A stretch of DNA of 64,000 bases, from NCBI RefSeq assembly GCF_020536995.1, contig NC_068366.1:72945536-73009535 (forward strand), in the 5' to 3' direction. Each line of letters opens with the position of its first letter. Within the stretch, counting starts at the first letter, position 1. Both the position numbers and the translations under genes were made by a program. This DNA comes from Dreissena polymorpha. Taxonomy: Eukaryota > Mollusca > Bivalvia > Myida > Dreissenidae. Positions 33,917-46,025 of the stretch are shown piece by piece. The notes beneath the pieces were generated by a model. It saw only the letters and a list, made by a program, of their open reading frames with translations, was not told the DNA's origin and did no database searches.

Positions 33917-36667
33917 TTACTCATACAATGATTTAATATAAATTGCACACTTAACAATATTGCATTCTATACACAAGGTGTTAAACTCATATGTTGTGCT
34001 ATTGGGCTTTAACATAACATTTGAAAAAAAAACACCAAACACAGTTGAAACAAATTGTACTTTTTGGCTTGTTTGTTCATTAGCTAAAGTCATTGCGATC
34101 ATCTTTTGAACTAACGACAACTCCTGGTATTGTGTTTTCATCAACATTCCAAACACAGTAGATATGACCGGTATAAGGCTCTGAACAGATTTTGTATTCC
34201 CTATCTTAGAAGTTGGTAGAGACACAGCCAAGAGAACATCAGCTAGCAGTGGCTGTTGCTCTAATAATTCATCAATGAGTTCATGCCATTTAAATTCAGC
34301 CAGGTCACAGAAATCCTTTTGGGCCAAAACACTGTCCTTGTTGCAGCATTCTTTTGCTGCATATTCCATTTCATTTAAAAGTTCAACAATGATACTTCCT
34401 CTCAATGGAGAAGACAATATATACCCTGCTACTTCTCTTGGAGAGCTGGAACCTGATTGAAGCAAAAAAAGTAAAATAATAAAAAAATAAATAAAACAAA
34501 TACATGATAATATTGCTTGATAAATCAGTTTTTTTTCTTTTAAAGAAATGCAATATAATTATATTTTAGCAAACATAAATGTATGTTTATATATCATAGA
34601 CTTCTTAAAAAGTGTTTTATACATTATTAGTAGTCATTTCAAAAAATAAATTTGTTCAAATTGAATAAAAATTAGTCATATATTTTACAATAACAAAATA
34701 TCTTATTGATAGCTGTTTTAGATTTTTTATTTTATAAAATCACCCACCCCTTTGCTACATTTATCATCTCCCACTGTTTCTGTTGTGTTACAAAAACTAC
34801 TGCAGTTTAGTTTAAACAATATTTATTTTGAAAACATATACATATACCATGTACATATATAATACAATATCATACATATTTGTTAAGGATTGAAGAGATA
34901 GCTTAGCTAATTTAAAACTTCACTCCCCAGATGCAGTTTCCACTGCAGTGCTGGAACACTGGAAATGTAAAAACACAGCTCTATACTCCCAGGGGATGGT
35001 GGGTGCAGTGGATACAAATGACTGGTGCATAATGCAATTAAACATTAATAATAATACTCACTTATTATTTGTATGATCTCCTGTATCTCAGACTCTTTTA
35101 GCTCAGAGTAGGTCCTTAAACGTCTTAGTGCGGCCGTATTTACTGTTTCAGCACACACATTCGTTGTCTGAAATGACCATTATCAGTTTTTGATTTGGGG
35201 TTGAACATTGTTGTTTGAGGCAACATGCAATACTCTAGTTTTATTATATAAATTTGACTAGCAATTGAACGACAAAAGATACCATATAAACCATTTAGTA
35301 TTAATAAAATTCTGTGTGAACTATATCATGTGTATCGGTAACACAATTTAGATTTATCAAAAACTACTTCAACTATTCATGTCCATACAATAACACTGAA
35401 AAGAAATATTGCGCATCAGTATGTTGCACTAACTTTAGGTCATCATATAACATATTAACATTATTGGTATTGGAAAGAAAGACAAATCAGTCTGGGTTCC
35501 CACATTGTTTCCTTTTGTCTCTGACAGCGGCGTAAAATCTACAAAGTCTTCATTAACAGAAGTACACATGGTGCTGTTACATGTACCAGAAAGATTTAAC
35601 CGCCAGGCTGCCATCTTGCAGGACTTCCCTATATAAAGCAAATGAGATGAGTACACAGTAATTAAGTCTGCAATGAAACAAAGACCATACCTACTATAAC
35701 TACATCAATTAATAACCTTTAACAATAACTGCTTTACTGCACAAATGAACCACAGTCAACAGATACTGGGGCCTGGCCTAGTCATTAAAGACATATGTAC
35801 AGCTTATGACATATAGTAATGACAGTTTTCAAATTCAATTTAATAAGCATGATTCATATGACATTATATCATACATAAATTAAAAATTGAGTGCCATGCC
35901 AGCAAAATAAGGAAAATATACTAATGTTATCACTGTTTAAGAATCATTATTTACCTGTTCTGTTTTTTCCACCAAACATGTTGTTCATTGCAATTGCGCA
36001 GTTGTTCCAGAAACTGTTTTCTGACTCGCCATCTTTTCGTAATGTCTGACTGTATTCTCTCAGAAAGGATGTCTCATCGAGGGACCATTTGTTGTGTCTG
36101 GTTTTTTCATCCTAGATCAGCGATGAAACATGAAAATTTGAGTGTGTAATGGCAAAGCTGAAAAAATGATTGATGGGCTTTTGCTTAAATAGTTTATATG
36201 AATGAAGAGTGGTTTATTTGATCTTTGAATTAAAATTTTAGCCCATGTCCTAATGCAAAGAACTTAATATTAATGGCATAAATAAAATAAATAAACAACA
36301 AGACAGTGTTCTAATAAGCAAGCCTATGTTAAAAGATAGTATATTTACCAAATGATGGTACTTAATAAGTTATATTTTGTGTGTTCATCAAATTTTACAA
36401 TTGGTTGAAGAGATTTCACAATTATAAAAATACAATTGAATTATTATAGAAAAGAAAGTAGTACTAGAAAGTGAAAAATAATCACCAGTTCAATCCTTTT
36501 ATGTTCATGTGTAGGTGTTTGTCCTGTGGGAGTTGACACTGCCCTCTTGCTTCCTCGTTACTTGAGTCTTTGGGGGCACAGGAACTGTATATGTGATCTG
36601 GGCCAGACCTACTCCCAATCACTTGAAACCCAGACACTCTCTCCCCTTTTATATAAGTATGATCCAT
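33917..36667 (-). CDS. Myb/SANT-like plus DUF6589-like gene, N-terminal exons
   Basis: Minus-strand exons are 35955-36111, 35628 to about 35470, 35062-35167 and 34452 down to at most 33917, joined by good GT/AG sites in compatible phases (only the donor after 35628 is unclear). A further exon ending at 36486 contributes THEHKRIEL, but its start is ambiguous. The first reads KWSLDETSFL ... SFWNNCAIAM ... NRTGKSCKMAAW: three spaced tryptophans and an 'NRTGKSC' turn, as in Myb/SANT-like DNA-binding domains. Next comes VGTQTD, then TAALRRLRTYSELKESEIQE. The last exon has WHELIDELLEQQPLLADVLL and LVQKMIAMTLANEQTSQKV, which from memory match the start of the region preceding DUF6589. The frame then ends at a stop, possibly past an unused donor near 34058. 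A DNA-binding domain plus DUF6589 suggests a transposase-like protein. The catalytic part is missing here; a likely C-terminal piece lies at 27897-28169. Confidence 0.55.
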
Positions 36668-37084
36668 CTGAAATATGATTTATGAATTAATAAAATAACT
36701 TTGTCTTGAAAACCATGTTAATCTGGGAAAAGCAGGTCTGAAATTCGACTGTGGTTAAACTGGAAAAAGGCCTGAATACATAAAGATGCAATGTTAATCA
36801 AAGATAACCACACCGCAATGCATTCATATTTGTCACACTACTCAAACATACGTTAGAAATACAGTATGTTACAAATTTACTTAGACATCCGCATGATCCG
36901 AAATAACACTATCTGTGTACTTGTCCGAAACATACTCAGGTTATGGAACATTAATTAACTCTTATATGCGGAAGAACTCGAAAAAAAGGAAGAACGTTTA
37001 CAGAATGAAATATATGCATCTCGATTGAAAAATGAATGAGAGCCCGACGAACCACTTTAAAAAAATATTTGGTTAACTTACTAT
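36668..37084. other. AT-rich flank between gene exon and LINE 3' end
   Basis: No supported feature. Confidence 0.35.
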
Positions 37085-40000
37085 TATGTTGTTGTTGTTG
37101 AATCTAATTATGGCGTCGTTGTCGCCTATGGTCTCGTTGTGCTTTGACGACTGTTGAAGTCGTTTTCATCTATGTACAAAAATTTCTCTTGTTGCATTTT
37201 CACTTGATACTTTTTTACATTTTATGTCATTTACATCTAAAGTCTGTTTGTTTCCATGATGAATTTGCCAAATGAATTGAACAGTTCTTCTTTTGCATGT
37301 AAAGTAATGTCCGGTCTCTCTCCAACTAAAGTTGCCAGTGTAATATCAGAACATGATATATTATTTCTATGTAATATTTCTTCAGTTCTGTATTGAAGAC
37401 TTGATCTTTCTTGTGAGTATTTTGAACAGTCAAATATGAAGTGTTTTATAGTTTCTGGTGTTCTACATGCTTCACACTCCACATCTTCGCTGTTTGTAAT
37501 CTTGGACCAGTGAGCCTTTAAGCGAGTATGTCCACTTAGTAATTGGTTCACTACATTGAATATTTTTCTATTTTTTTCTCCAACGCAAGCTCTGGAACCC
37601 GGCTTTGGGATGCACTCTTGGATTTTTGTTGTTTTTTCTGAATTCAGATATTGAACTTCCCATTTTTGTATTGATTTTATTTTCATTAAATTTATTACTT
37701 CTTTTGCATCTTTCTTTTCATAACACCGATTGTCTGTTTTTGAAGTCATAATTTCTGTTGCTGCTAGTTTAGCTTTTTGATCTGCTAATTCATTGCCTTG
37801 AATATTTTTATGGCCTGGTATCCAGTGTACTTCAACAGTATTACCTCGTGCTTCAATGTTTTTTAGTTTTAGTTTGATATTTAGTATAATTTCAATGTTT
37901 CTTGTTGGAATTTCACATGCAAAAGCCGTTGTTATTGCTGCCTGGCAATCTGTGAAGATAATTATTTTCCTGTTTGTAATGTCCTGTGAATCATCCACAA
38001 AGTTTAATCCTATTTCAATTCCCACTAATTCCCCCGTGTAGTTGTTTGATATTTTTGCAACACCTTGCTTTAAAAGTATTGGGCTACACATATACCCATT
38101 TAAATATATAACTGCCCCGGCTCCTGTCGGTCCTGGATTTCCAATTGTAGATCCATCCGTGAATATTATGATTTGATTATTTGAGCACCTATTCAAGATT
38201 TCATTTACATTTTCCATTTGATGATCTTTGTTTAGTTTGAAGTTCTCAGTGTACACTTTTTGATTTGTTCTTGAAAGTCCCATGTATTCTTTTTTGTATT
38301 CAAACTCTTTTTCAATACATTCGAATTGCACATTTACTTTGTGTTCTATGAATCTACTCATTAGTATGGAATAAAGGGTAGGTTTGTTACAGTGTTGTTC
38401 TGGATTTGCAAGCCATCTATTAAAATCTTGTTTCAGAGTGTCATTTTCTTCTCTTTTTGCTGCAATTCTGACCATCTCTTCTGCCTGTCTTAACTTTAAA
38501 TGTATATTTATTGGAATGGTATTAGTAAGTATCTCCATTGTTTCTGTGCTGGTACTACTTATACATCCACTGGCTTTAAGCATTGCACTTCTTTGTACTG
38601 TACCAAATTGTTGTGTTGCTTTGTCTGTAGCTGTGGCTAAAACTGAAGCACCATAATCCATAATTGGAAGAACTAAGGATTTATACAGCTTCATGTAGGT
38701 TGATTGACAACATCCATGGTTGAAGTCTACAAATTTATCCAGACTGTGTAAGGCATTAAATCCTTTAGTAGTTTTTTCTTCAATATGGGTTTCAAAGTTT
38801 AGTAAACTATCCAATGTAATTCCTAGAATTCTTTTGTTTTTTACTATTTTTAGTTCATTCGAGTTGAACTTAGGTTTGTCCATGGATTGAAGCTCCTTTC
38901 CTACCAATAAAACTGTTGTTTTTTCTGGGGCTATGCTCATATTCCATTTTGTGCACCATTGGTTAATTTTTTCCAACTCTGTATTTGTAGATTGTATGGC
39001 CTTGTTGATGTCTGTATCGCTGTTGTAGAGACAAGCATCGTCTGCAAATTCTATGTGCTGGCACAGCACATTTGTCATACAGTCGCTTGTATACAGGTTG
39101 CAGAGAGTGGGACTAAGAACTGACCCTTGTGGGATGCCTATTTTTGATGTCATTACTGGTGATTTAAAATCATTGATCTTTAAGTAATATTTTCTATCTG
39201 ACATGAACTCTTTTAAATAAATCCACAGTCTTCCTCTTATGTTGTTTTCTTCAGCTTTTTTCAACAGACCCTCCCTCCAAACTCTTTCAAAGCATGACTC
39301 AAAATCCATTGTCACTAATACGGTATTTTCAGATTTTCCCAAGTTTTCTTGTATGTTGTTCACCATTTTAAGAACTGCCTGTGTACATTACCTATTTTTT
39401 CTGTATGCATATTGAGTATTAGAAAACACATTTTCAGATTCTAGCTTCCATGTAAGCCTTAGTTTGATGATTTTTTCCATGAGCTTTCCAACCACACTAC
39501 CTAAGGTAATAGGTCTATATGATTTGGCTTCATTGTAGTTGTCCTTGTTTGGTTTGGGCAGCATAACTTTGGGGTCTAATTTAAAACCGTCTGGCAGTTT
39601 ACCTTGTTCCCAACATCTCTGAAATAGAAACGGAAGTCCCAAGCACATCTGTTCTCCTCCCTTAGTTATCATTGTACCCAAAATTTGTTCTTCTGGACTT
39701 GGAGCACTTAGTTTATTCATACCCTTGATTACCTCTTCTACTTCTTTTATTGTTATATCACTTTCCTCAACTTCTGTTGGTGTTTGTGTTAATTTTTGCC
39801 TTTCTGTTTCTTCTATTTGTATGACATCTTGTTTCACTTTTTCATACCATTCTGGTAAATGATCTTTAACTGCCAACTTTTCTTGACCATAGAGAATTTT
39901 CATCTCTTTGTAGATATCTTCATCATCTACTGCCAAAGAATTATCATTTCTTAGTATTGGTTGAATCACTGGTTTATTGTAATTATTTCTGGTTTTGTTT

Positions 40001-40150
40001 ATAAGAGACCAAAATTTGTTAGGCTTTTTTGGATCTAATTCTTTTGATAAATTTTCTAAGTACATCTGTCTCGATTTTTCAACTATTATCATCGCGTCGG
40101 CCATTATTCCGCTCATGCCAGACTTCTATTTGTTTACAATAGAAGCTGGG
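37085..40150 (-). mobile_element. RNase H-bearing LINE, 5'-truncated, nearly intact ORF2
   Basis: The minus strand holds most of an ORF2 (40116 to 37237) and a 3' end in 'ttcaacaacaacaacata' near 37085, which resembles a simple-repeat tail. The upstream endonuclease domain is missing, as expected of 5' truncation during target-primed insertion. RT followed by RNase H and a Cys-rich C-terminus places it in the I-like group (I/Nimb/Ingi type) as established for such domain orders. It sits inside the candidate transposon 28428-40593, close to its right end, so it inserted later. Confidence 0.85.
37237..40116 (-). CDS. LINE ORF2: reverse transcriptase and RNase H
   Basis: A single frame from 40116 to 37237 is interrupted by one in-frame TAA at 39388-39390, directly after QYAYRKNR. 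The upstream part contains SYRPITLGSVVGKLMEKII (RT motif). The 709-codon downstream part (from 39366) contains MDFESCFERVW, IGIPQGSVLSPTLCNLY, FADD (the catalytic box, residues 107-110, Phe in place of the common Tyr), then RNase H motifs FTDGS, FTDCQAAI and HWIPGHKNIQGNELAD, and a C-terminal CEACRTPETIKHFIFDC zinc-like motif. No endonuclease domain lies upstream. The near-intact frame indicates recent insertion. Confidence 0.9.
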
Positions 40151-40557
40151 CACCAGACCAAATATTGGGTTCATTGAAGAAGTTAATTCGAAACTAATCT
40201 TATTCGATAGTGTAAACCGGAAGTACGCAAATAATTTAGACGGGTTATCTTTTTTAAGATTTTGTTAACAACATCTAGAGCAATTTTCAATGTGTGTCAC
40301 ACAGGGAGGCAAACAGACGTATTTTGATCGTAGAAAAACATATCATGCAAGGAGATAGAGTACCATTACCTACAAAATAATAAATTTCTTGTCTTATTGA
40401 GGAATGCATCTACGTGTCATATAGCGTTTGTCGAAGTGCCTATGTTGCTCCAGCGGTTTTTGATTTTCCATCGCGAAAATAGATGACGGCAGGAATTATT
40501 TGACTTGATAGCCTATAAGGTAATGTCTCTCTGTATTTCAGAAACTTGATGCAAATA

Positions 40558-40593
40558 AACGGTCAACGCCCGCTGCGCAGGCTTTTGCCCGTA
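40558..40593 (-). repeat. Terminal inverted repeat B, right
   Basis: Matches 28428-28463 inverted at 33 of 36 positions and includes GCTTTTGCCCGTA at its outer end. Confidence 0.75.
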
Positions 40594-40844
40594 TAATAGT
40601 GTATTACTTCCCCTGTCCTGCTTATATTTATATCAATCAACAAAATTAAAAATTAACACAATATTTATTATACAAAATATACAAAAAATCTGATATTCTG
40701 ATAATATTTTTACTGATCCACTTTATTTTACTCAAAAGATGATGTTTCATTGGACTGATAATTATAGATTTAGGATAACAGACCAGTTGCTTCAGTTATA
40801 TTTTTCAGAGTTCGCCCTGTTGGCCGCGTATGCGTTCTTGAGTT

Positions 40845-41075
40845 ATCATCCAAAAACTATTTTACTATTTCAGGTCACCGTGACCTTGACCTTTGGCCTA
40901 GTAACCTAAAAATCAATAGGGGTCATCTGCGAGTCATGATCAATGTACCTATGAAGTTTCATGATCCTAGGCCCAAGCGTTCTTGAGTTATCATCCGGAA
41001 ACCACCTGGTGGACGGACCGACAGACCGACCGACATGAGCAAAGCAATTTACCCCCTCTTCTTCGAAGGGGGGAA
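40845..41075. repeat. Dispersed bivalve repeat (TGACCTTGACC family)
   Basis: Contains 'gtgaccttgacctttggcct', 'aatcaataggggtcatctgcgag' and ends 'ggacggaccgacagaccgaccgac ... taccccctcttcttcgaagggggg'. This is the most complete 3' end of the family in the window. Confidence 0.8.
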
Positions 41076-41089
41076 TAAAAATGATCAAA

Positions 41090-41420
41090 ACTGGAATGTT
41101 CACAAGGATGAAATAAGAAGCCATGGTACGCTGACGAGAAAGCTCGATGCCAATGACACAATTTAAGGAATATGATAAACGAAATGGTAAGAAGACGATG
41201 ACGCGATGGCATAATGCCGTTTATGGACGCGATTGGACATGATGCGAAGAAGGGATGGCACCACTATGCCAAAACGATTAATGCGATGGCACAAAGACGC
41301 AATTTTACAAAGACGCCGACGCGACGGCAGAATGACGATAATGAACATGGACACAGTGGCAGGATAGCATGAATTTGATGACATAAAGACATAATAGCAC
41401 AATTAATTTAATATAAGCAA
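41090..41420. repeat. Degenerate GACGCGATGGC-type repeat
   Basis: Irregular repetition of GACG, GATGGCA and 'tttacaaagacg', resembling the flanks of the 49-bp minisatellite (10650-10830). Both are followed by 'caattgtaacaa' and 'ttgacctgacttaaccc'-like sequence, so they may be the same dispersed family. Confidence 0.5.
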
Positions 41421-41712
41421 GGAATACCAACGAGCAAAGGATGCCGTATATTTACATTATAAGTTAGATGGATTTGATAGTGCACAACATACACCTTCGT
41501 ATTCCAATTGTAACAAGAGGGTTGTGACTGGCCTAAAACGATCACGTCAGTTTAAATCATACACATAGTAGAAGAATATAATGTATCCCTTAGTTTTCGA
41601 CCTGACTTAACCCAAATTAAAACTTGGCCCACACAATGTCAAGATAAACACTCAAATTTAATTTAGGTCGAGTCATAAATGTGACCTTTACAGTGGCAAA
41701 CACGTTTTAAAA

Positions 41713-43080
41713 CAAGAGGGCCTGAAAGGCCCAAAGTAGCTCACTTGAGATAACAATATTTTTTAGGACAAATCTTCTGACCAAGTTTCATGAAGATCGG
41801 AAAGAAAATGTGGCCTTTAGAGTGTTAACAAGGTTTTACTATAGCCATTTAAGGAAAAATGCACCGCCCCTTGAAAGCCATGTATTTCAAGCAAACATAA
41901 TTCTTTTCTAACTCATCCAAGATATCATTGAGACCAATCTTCTGACCAAATTTCATGGAGATTGGACAATAAACGTGGCCTCTAGAGTGTTAAAAAGGTT
42001 TTACTAAAGCCATAAAAAGCCATATAAGGAAAAATGTCCCACCCCTGGTGGCCATGTTTTTAAAGCAACCAAAACCATTTTCGAACTGATCCAATATATC
42101 ATTGGGACAAATCTTCTGACCAAGTTTCATGATGATCGGAAAATAAATGTGACCTCTAGAGTGTTAACAAGGTTTTACTATAGCCATATATGGAAAAATG
42201 CCCCGCCCCGTGGTGGCCATGTTTTTGAACCAACTGGCATCGTTTTTCAACTCGTCCAAGATATAATTGGGATGAATCTTCTGACCGATTTTCATGAAGA
42301 TCGGACTATAAATGTGGCCTATAGAGTGTTAACAAGATTTTACTACTGCCATATGTAGCCATATAAGGAAAAATGCCCCGCCCCTTGGCAGCCATGTTTT
42401 TCAAGCAAACGTAACCATTTTCAAACTCATCCAAGATATGAATAAGACAAATCATCTGACAAAATTTCATGAAGATTGAACAAAAAATGTGACTTCTAGA
42501 GTGTTCACATGTTTTCACTATATACATATAGAGAAAACTGCCCCGCCCCCTGGCGGCCATGTTTTTTCACTGATCTGGACCATTTTCGAACTCGTCCGAG
42601 TTATCAATGAAACCAATGTTTTGACCAAGTTTCATGATGATTGGGATAAAATTGTGACTTCTAGAGTGTTCACAAGGTTTCTCTATAGTCATATTAGGAA
42701 TACTGCCCCGCCCCCTCGCGACCATGTTTTTCAACGGACCGGAACCATTTTTGAACTCAACCAACAGATCATTTAAACAAACAATTTGACAAAGTTACAT
42801 GAAGATTGGGCATCAAATGTGACTTCTACAGTGTTCACAAGGTTCTTTTTTGACCTAGTGACCTAGTTTTTGACCCAGCATGACCCAGTTTCGAACTCAG
42901 TCGAGGTATCAATGTGACAAATGTTCTGACCAAGTTTCATGAAGATTGGACAGTAAATGTGACCTCTGGAGTGTTCACAAGGCAAATATTGACGGCGCAT
43001 GACGCACACCGCACGACGGACAAAAGGCGATCACAAAAGCTCACCATGAGCACATTGTGCTCAGGTGAGCTAAAAAGATT
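41713..43080. repeat. 'acaagagggcctgaaaggccc' repeat with ~8 internal units
   Basis: Starts 'acaagagggcctgaaaggcccaaagtagctcacttgag' and ends 'gagcacattgtgctcaggtgagctaaaa', so short inverted ends (AGCTCACNTGAG) bracket it. Internal units of about 150-180 bp repeat 'gaccaagtttcatgaagat', 'gtggcctctagagtgttaacaagg' and 'aaaatgccccgcccc'. A further decayed extension runs to about 43460. Non-coding. Confidence 0.85.
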
Positions 43081-43460
43081 TGACCTGGGGATAAAGTTTA
43101 AGTAAAGATTGAGTCATAAATACGGCATCTGGAGTGGTCAAAACGTTTTGCTACATTCCTAGACTAGTTTTTGGACACTCGTGACGCAGATTCAAACCCA
43201 GCCTAGATATCGTCATTATAAACATAATGATTAAAATTCACAAAGATTTAGTCATAAATGTGACCTCAAGAGTGGTAGCCAGGTTTCTCTTAGATTCGAC
43301 CTGCTGACATTTAGATTAACATTCTGACAATATTTCATGAAGATTGGATAGAAAAGTGGCCAATAGACTGTCAATACATGACATACGAAGCACAAGTTCT
43401 GATGGCATACTTTGACTGACCACAATAGCTCATCATGAGCACTTCATATTAAAGTGATCT

Positions 43461-45760
43461 AAAATGTATCTTTTAAACTTAATAACATAGAAAGAACAAA
43501 ACACAATATACAGTTAAATAACCAAGTATCTCTTTCATTGACATCATGATAAAGCGCACATAGTGTAACAATTAAGATATACAACAAGTATTTAATTTTA
43601 TTAATATACCATATTATAACCCATATATATATATAGCTTTTTTGGCTTCAATGTCAATATTGTTTTTTAGTCAATACTTCTTCTCATATAGACAAAAAAA
43701 TGAATTTTGTTAGACATTATAACAGTAATATAAAATACATTTACTGACAACAATTGTATAATGTGCATTCATGAGAACATAAAAACACTCTTCAATATGA
43801 AGAATATCATAGATATCTATCAAATGAAAGTCGGCTGTTTAACGCTTTTTTATATCATAGTTTAAAACAATTAACAGGTGAACAACAAATTGATTTTCAA
43901 TTGAAATGTAATTTGATTTGATAAAAGATATTATTATTATGTACACATTTATTTCAATATATAAATTAAGGTTATAATTTTAATAACATAATAATTACAT
44001 CTTTATAGTATCATGTTTAGTTGATTGTAAAGGATTACAAAAAGTACCTGCAATTCACTTGAAAGAAATAGCATAGTGAAAAAGAACCATAATAAATCAG
44101 TCAAATGACTCCCCCAATAATATACTGGTATGCAAAACTGGATAGTCTCATTAGCAATACTGGCTAGCTAAGCTTACAGGAAACTTATCATGATATGACT
44201 TGACATGCATTGGTTTGTTGATGTAAATTATGCATTTGGAAAAAAAAAATTCTTCCGTCAATATGTTAAGCCTTTGGTTAATGACTCAATAGAAATTAAG
44301 GTAAAGCAAATGGCTGAGTGCCGAATTCCATTTTAATCCCCAGCCCCTTTTAAATATGTTGCTCCCCTTATATTAATGCCTCACCCCTTTAAATGACATT
44401 TTTCCCTTTTTCGTCCCTATTTCAGTTGTTTTCCAAAAATACAGAAACATCAAACAGTTTTTGTTGGGCTATTTATGATTTTATATTTGATGATGCAATA
44501 TGATGCAATCAATGATATTAAAATCAAACCAATTTTAATAAATAATATACCACATAGCTGAATGGATGACTGAGTAAAGGTTTTTATTTTCAGTAAAACA
44601 ATATTCAAGATATAAAATAAATTAAAAGTCACTACTAACATCTTTAAAATTAATCATTATAAAAGGTGTGGTATTTAAAAAGAGCATGAATTTGCAAACA
44701 GCATTATACAGTAGAAGTACCACATAAAATTTAATGCATTCACCAGTGTGTCTTAATTTGTAGACACCTATAATTTGAGATTATTGTTTGAATATATAAA
44801 TTATTGGAAAAAAATTAAACAATTATTTGTGAGTTTCCAATGTTATTACTGCACATTCTACTATGACTTCCCACATTTACACTTACTGAAAACATTAAAC
44901 ATTTGACTTCCCACATATACTGTACCATTGCCAAATTGAACTATTAAAATACAATTAGTTACCCTTTTGTGGATTTAATAGATAACTCTTAAAATAGATA
45001 AAAATATCCTTGAATATGTCTGAATAAAATAAATTAAAGTTCAGCTAAAAAATTCAACCTATTCCGCTCCTTTTTAAAAAGAATAATTTTCACAATTTGC
45101 ACCAATGGGTACAAGTATAGCAAATAACAATTCACACTACCCATATAGATACAGATCTAAATCTCAGTACAAAAATTGGCACTAAAGTAAAAACAACATT
45201 TATTTTGCATGTCCACATAACAATTTTGTAATTATAAAATAATCAACATAAAAAATCATAACAAAAATATAAATAACATTACAAAAGCTTATACCTGGCA
45301 TCAACAACAAACGATAATCATATCAGCTGCATCATGCAAAAATGGGTAGTGTGCCAATGTGGCCAGTGTACCTCCAGGCCAGTCAAAACACCCATGCAGT
45401 GATGTCAGAAGTTACTCTGTCCATAAAGGAGACCATGAAACCTTTTCCTTACTATACGGCAAACAGCAGAGCTCCTTACCTGCAGGTTGCGCAAATGGGC
45501 ATGGTGATTTGGAGTTACGCTAGCCAAATGTGGAATAAGACCCTTTTACCATGAGCTGACTCATTTGTTCTGTAATGTTTCATAATTATTTCATTTATAA
45601 GTAAATATGTTCGAATTATTTTCAAAATCATGCAAAATGTTACTAACATTTGCATAATTAAAACTAAATCTGAACAAATGTACATCGAGACTATTCTCTA
45701 AAATAAATGCAATTTTTTTGTCACAGAAATACTATATTACCAAAATCTATTAAAAAATAA
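43461..45760. other. AT-rich stretch downstream of the NUDT9-H gene
   Basis: No gene, RNA gene or recognisable repeat that I can support. Confidence 0.35.
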
Positions 45761-45762
45761 CA

Positions 45763-46025
45763 AGAGATGTGTTTGTCAGAAACACAATGCCCCCTAATGC
45801 GCTGCTTTGATTTTTTTTACCTTTTACCTTGAAGGATGACCTTGACCATTCACCACTCAAAATAGGCAGCTCCATGAGATACACATGTATGCCAAATATC
45901 TAGTTGCTATGTTCAATTTTTCAAAAGTTATCGCAAAACTTTAACCAAGGTAAACGTTTTGGGACAGAATGACAGACAGGCCAAAAACAATATACCCCGA
46001 TCATTTGATACGGGGGCATAAAAAA
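45763..46025 (-). repeat. Short relative of the 32.2-kb repeat
   Basis: 'acaagagatgtgtttgtcagaaacacaatgccccct' at the start and 'gatacgggggcata' at the end, with 'gaaggatgaccttgacc' inside; inverted with respect to 32195-32905. Confidence 0.7.

Larger units (their letters stand above)
28428..40593. mobile_element. Candidate large DNA transposon with terminal inverted repeats B
   Basis: The left end 28428-28463 and right end 40558-40593 are inverted repeats matching at 33 of 36 positions. They begin TACGGGCAAAAGCC and include a small hairpin (CCCGCGAAGCGGG). Inward, further inverted blocks occur at similar distances: ATTTTCGCGATG (about 28550 and 40480), TATGTTTTTCT (about 28690 and 40340) and ATAACCCGTCT (about 28828 and 40240). 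The ends are thus long, diverged inverted repeats of about 400 bp. TAA flanks both ends (28425-28427 and 40594-40596), a possible 3-bp target duplication. Inside are the Myb/SANT-DUF6589-like exons, a smaller inverted element, several dispersed repeats and an inserted LINE. Family: unassigned; Academ-like is possible because helicase-carrying Academ transposons are known, but no catalytic triad was identified. Confidence 0.5.

Noticed and set aside
41713-43105. Frames of 60-95 codons on both strands
   Set aside because: Products of the internally repeated 'acaagagggcc' family; frames broken in each unit.
45342-45554. 70-codon plus-strand frame
   Set aside because: No splice or start support, no recognisable motif, in AT-rich DNA 3' of the NUDT9-H gene.
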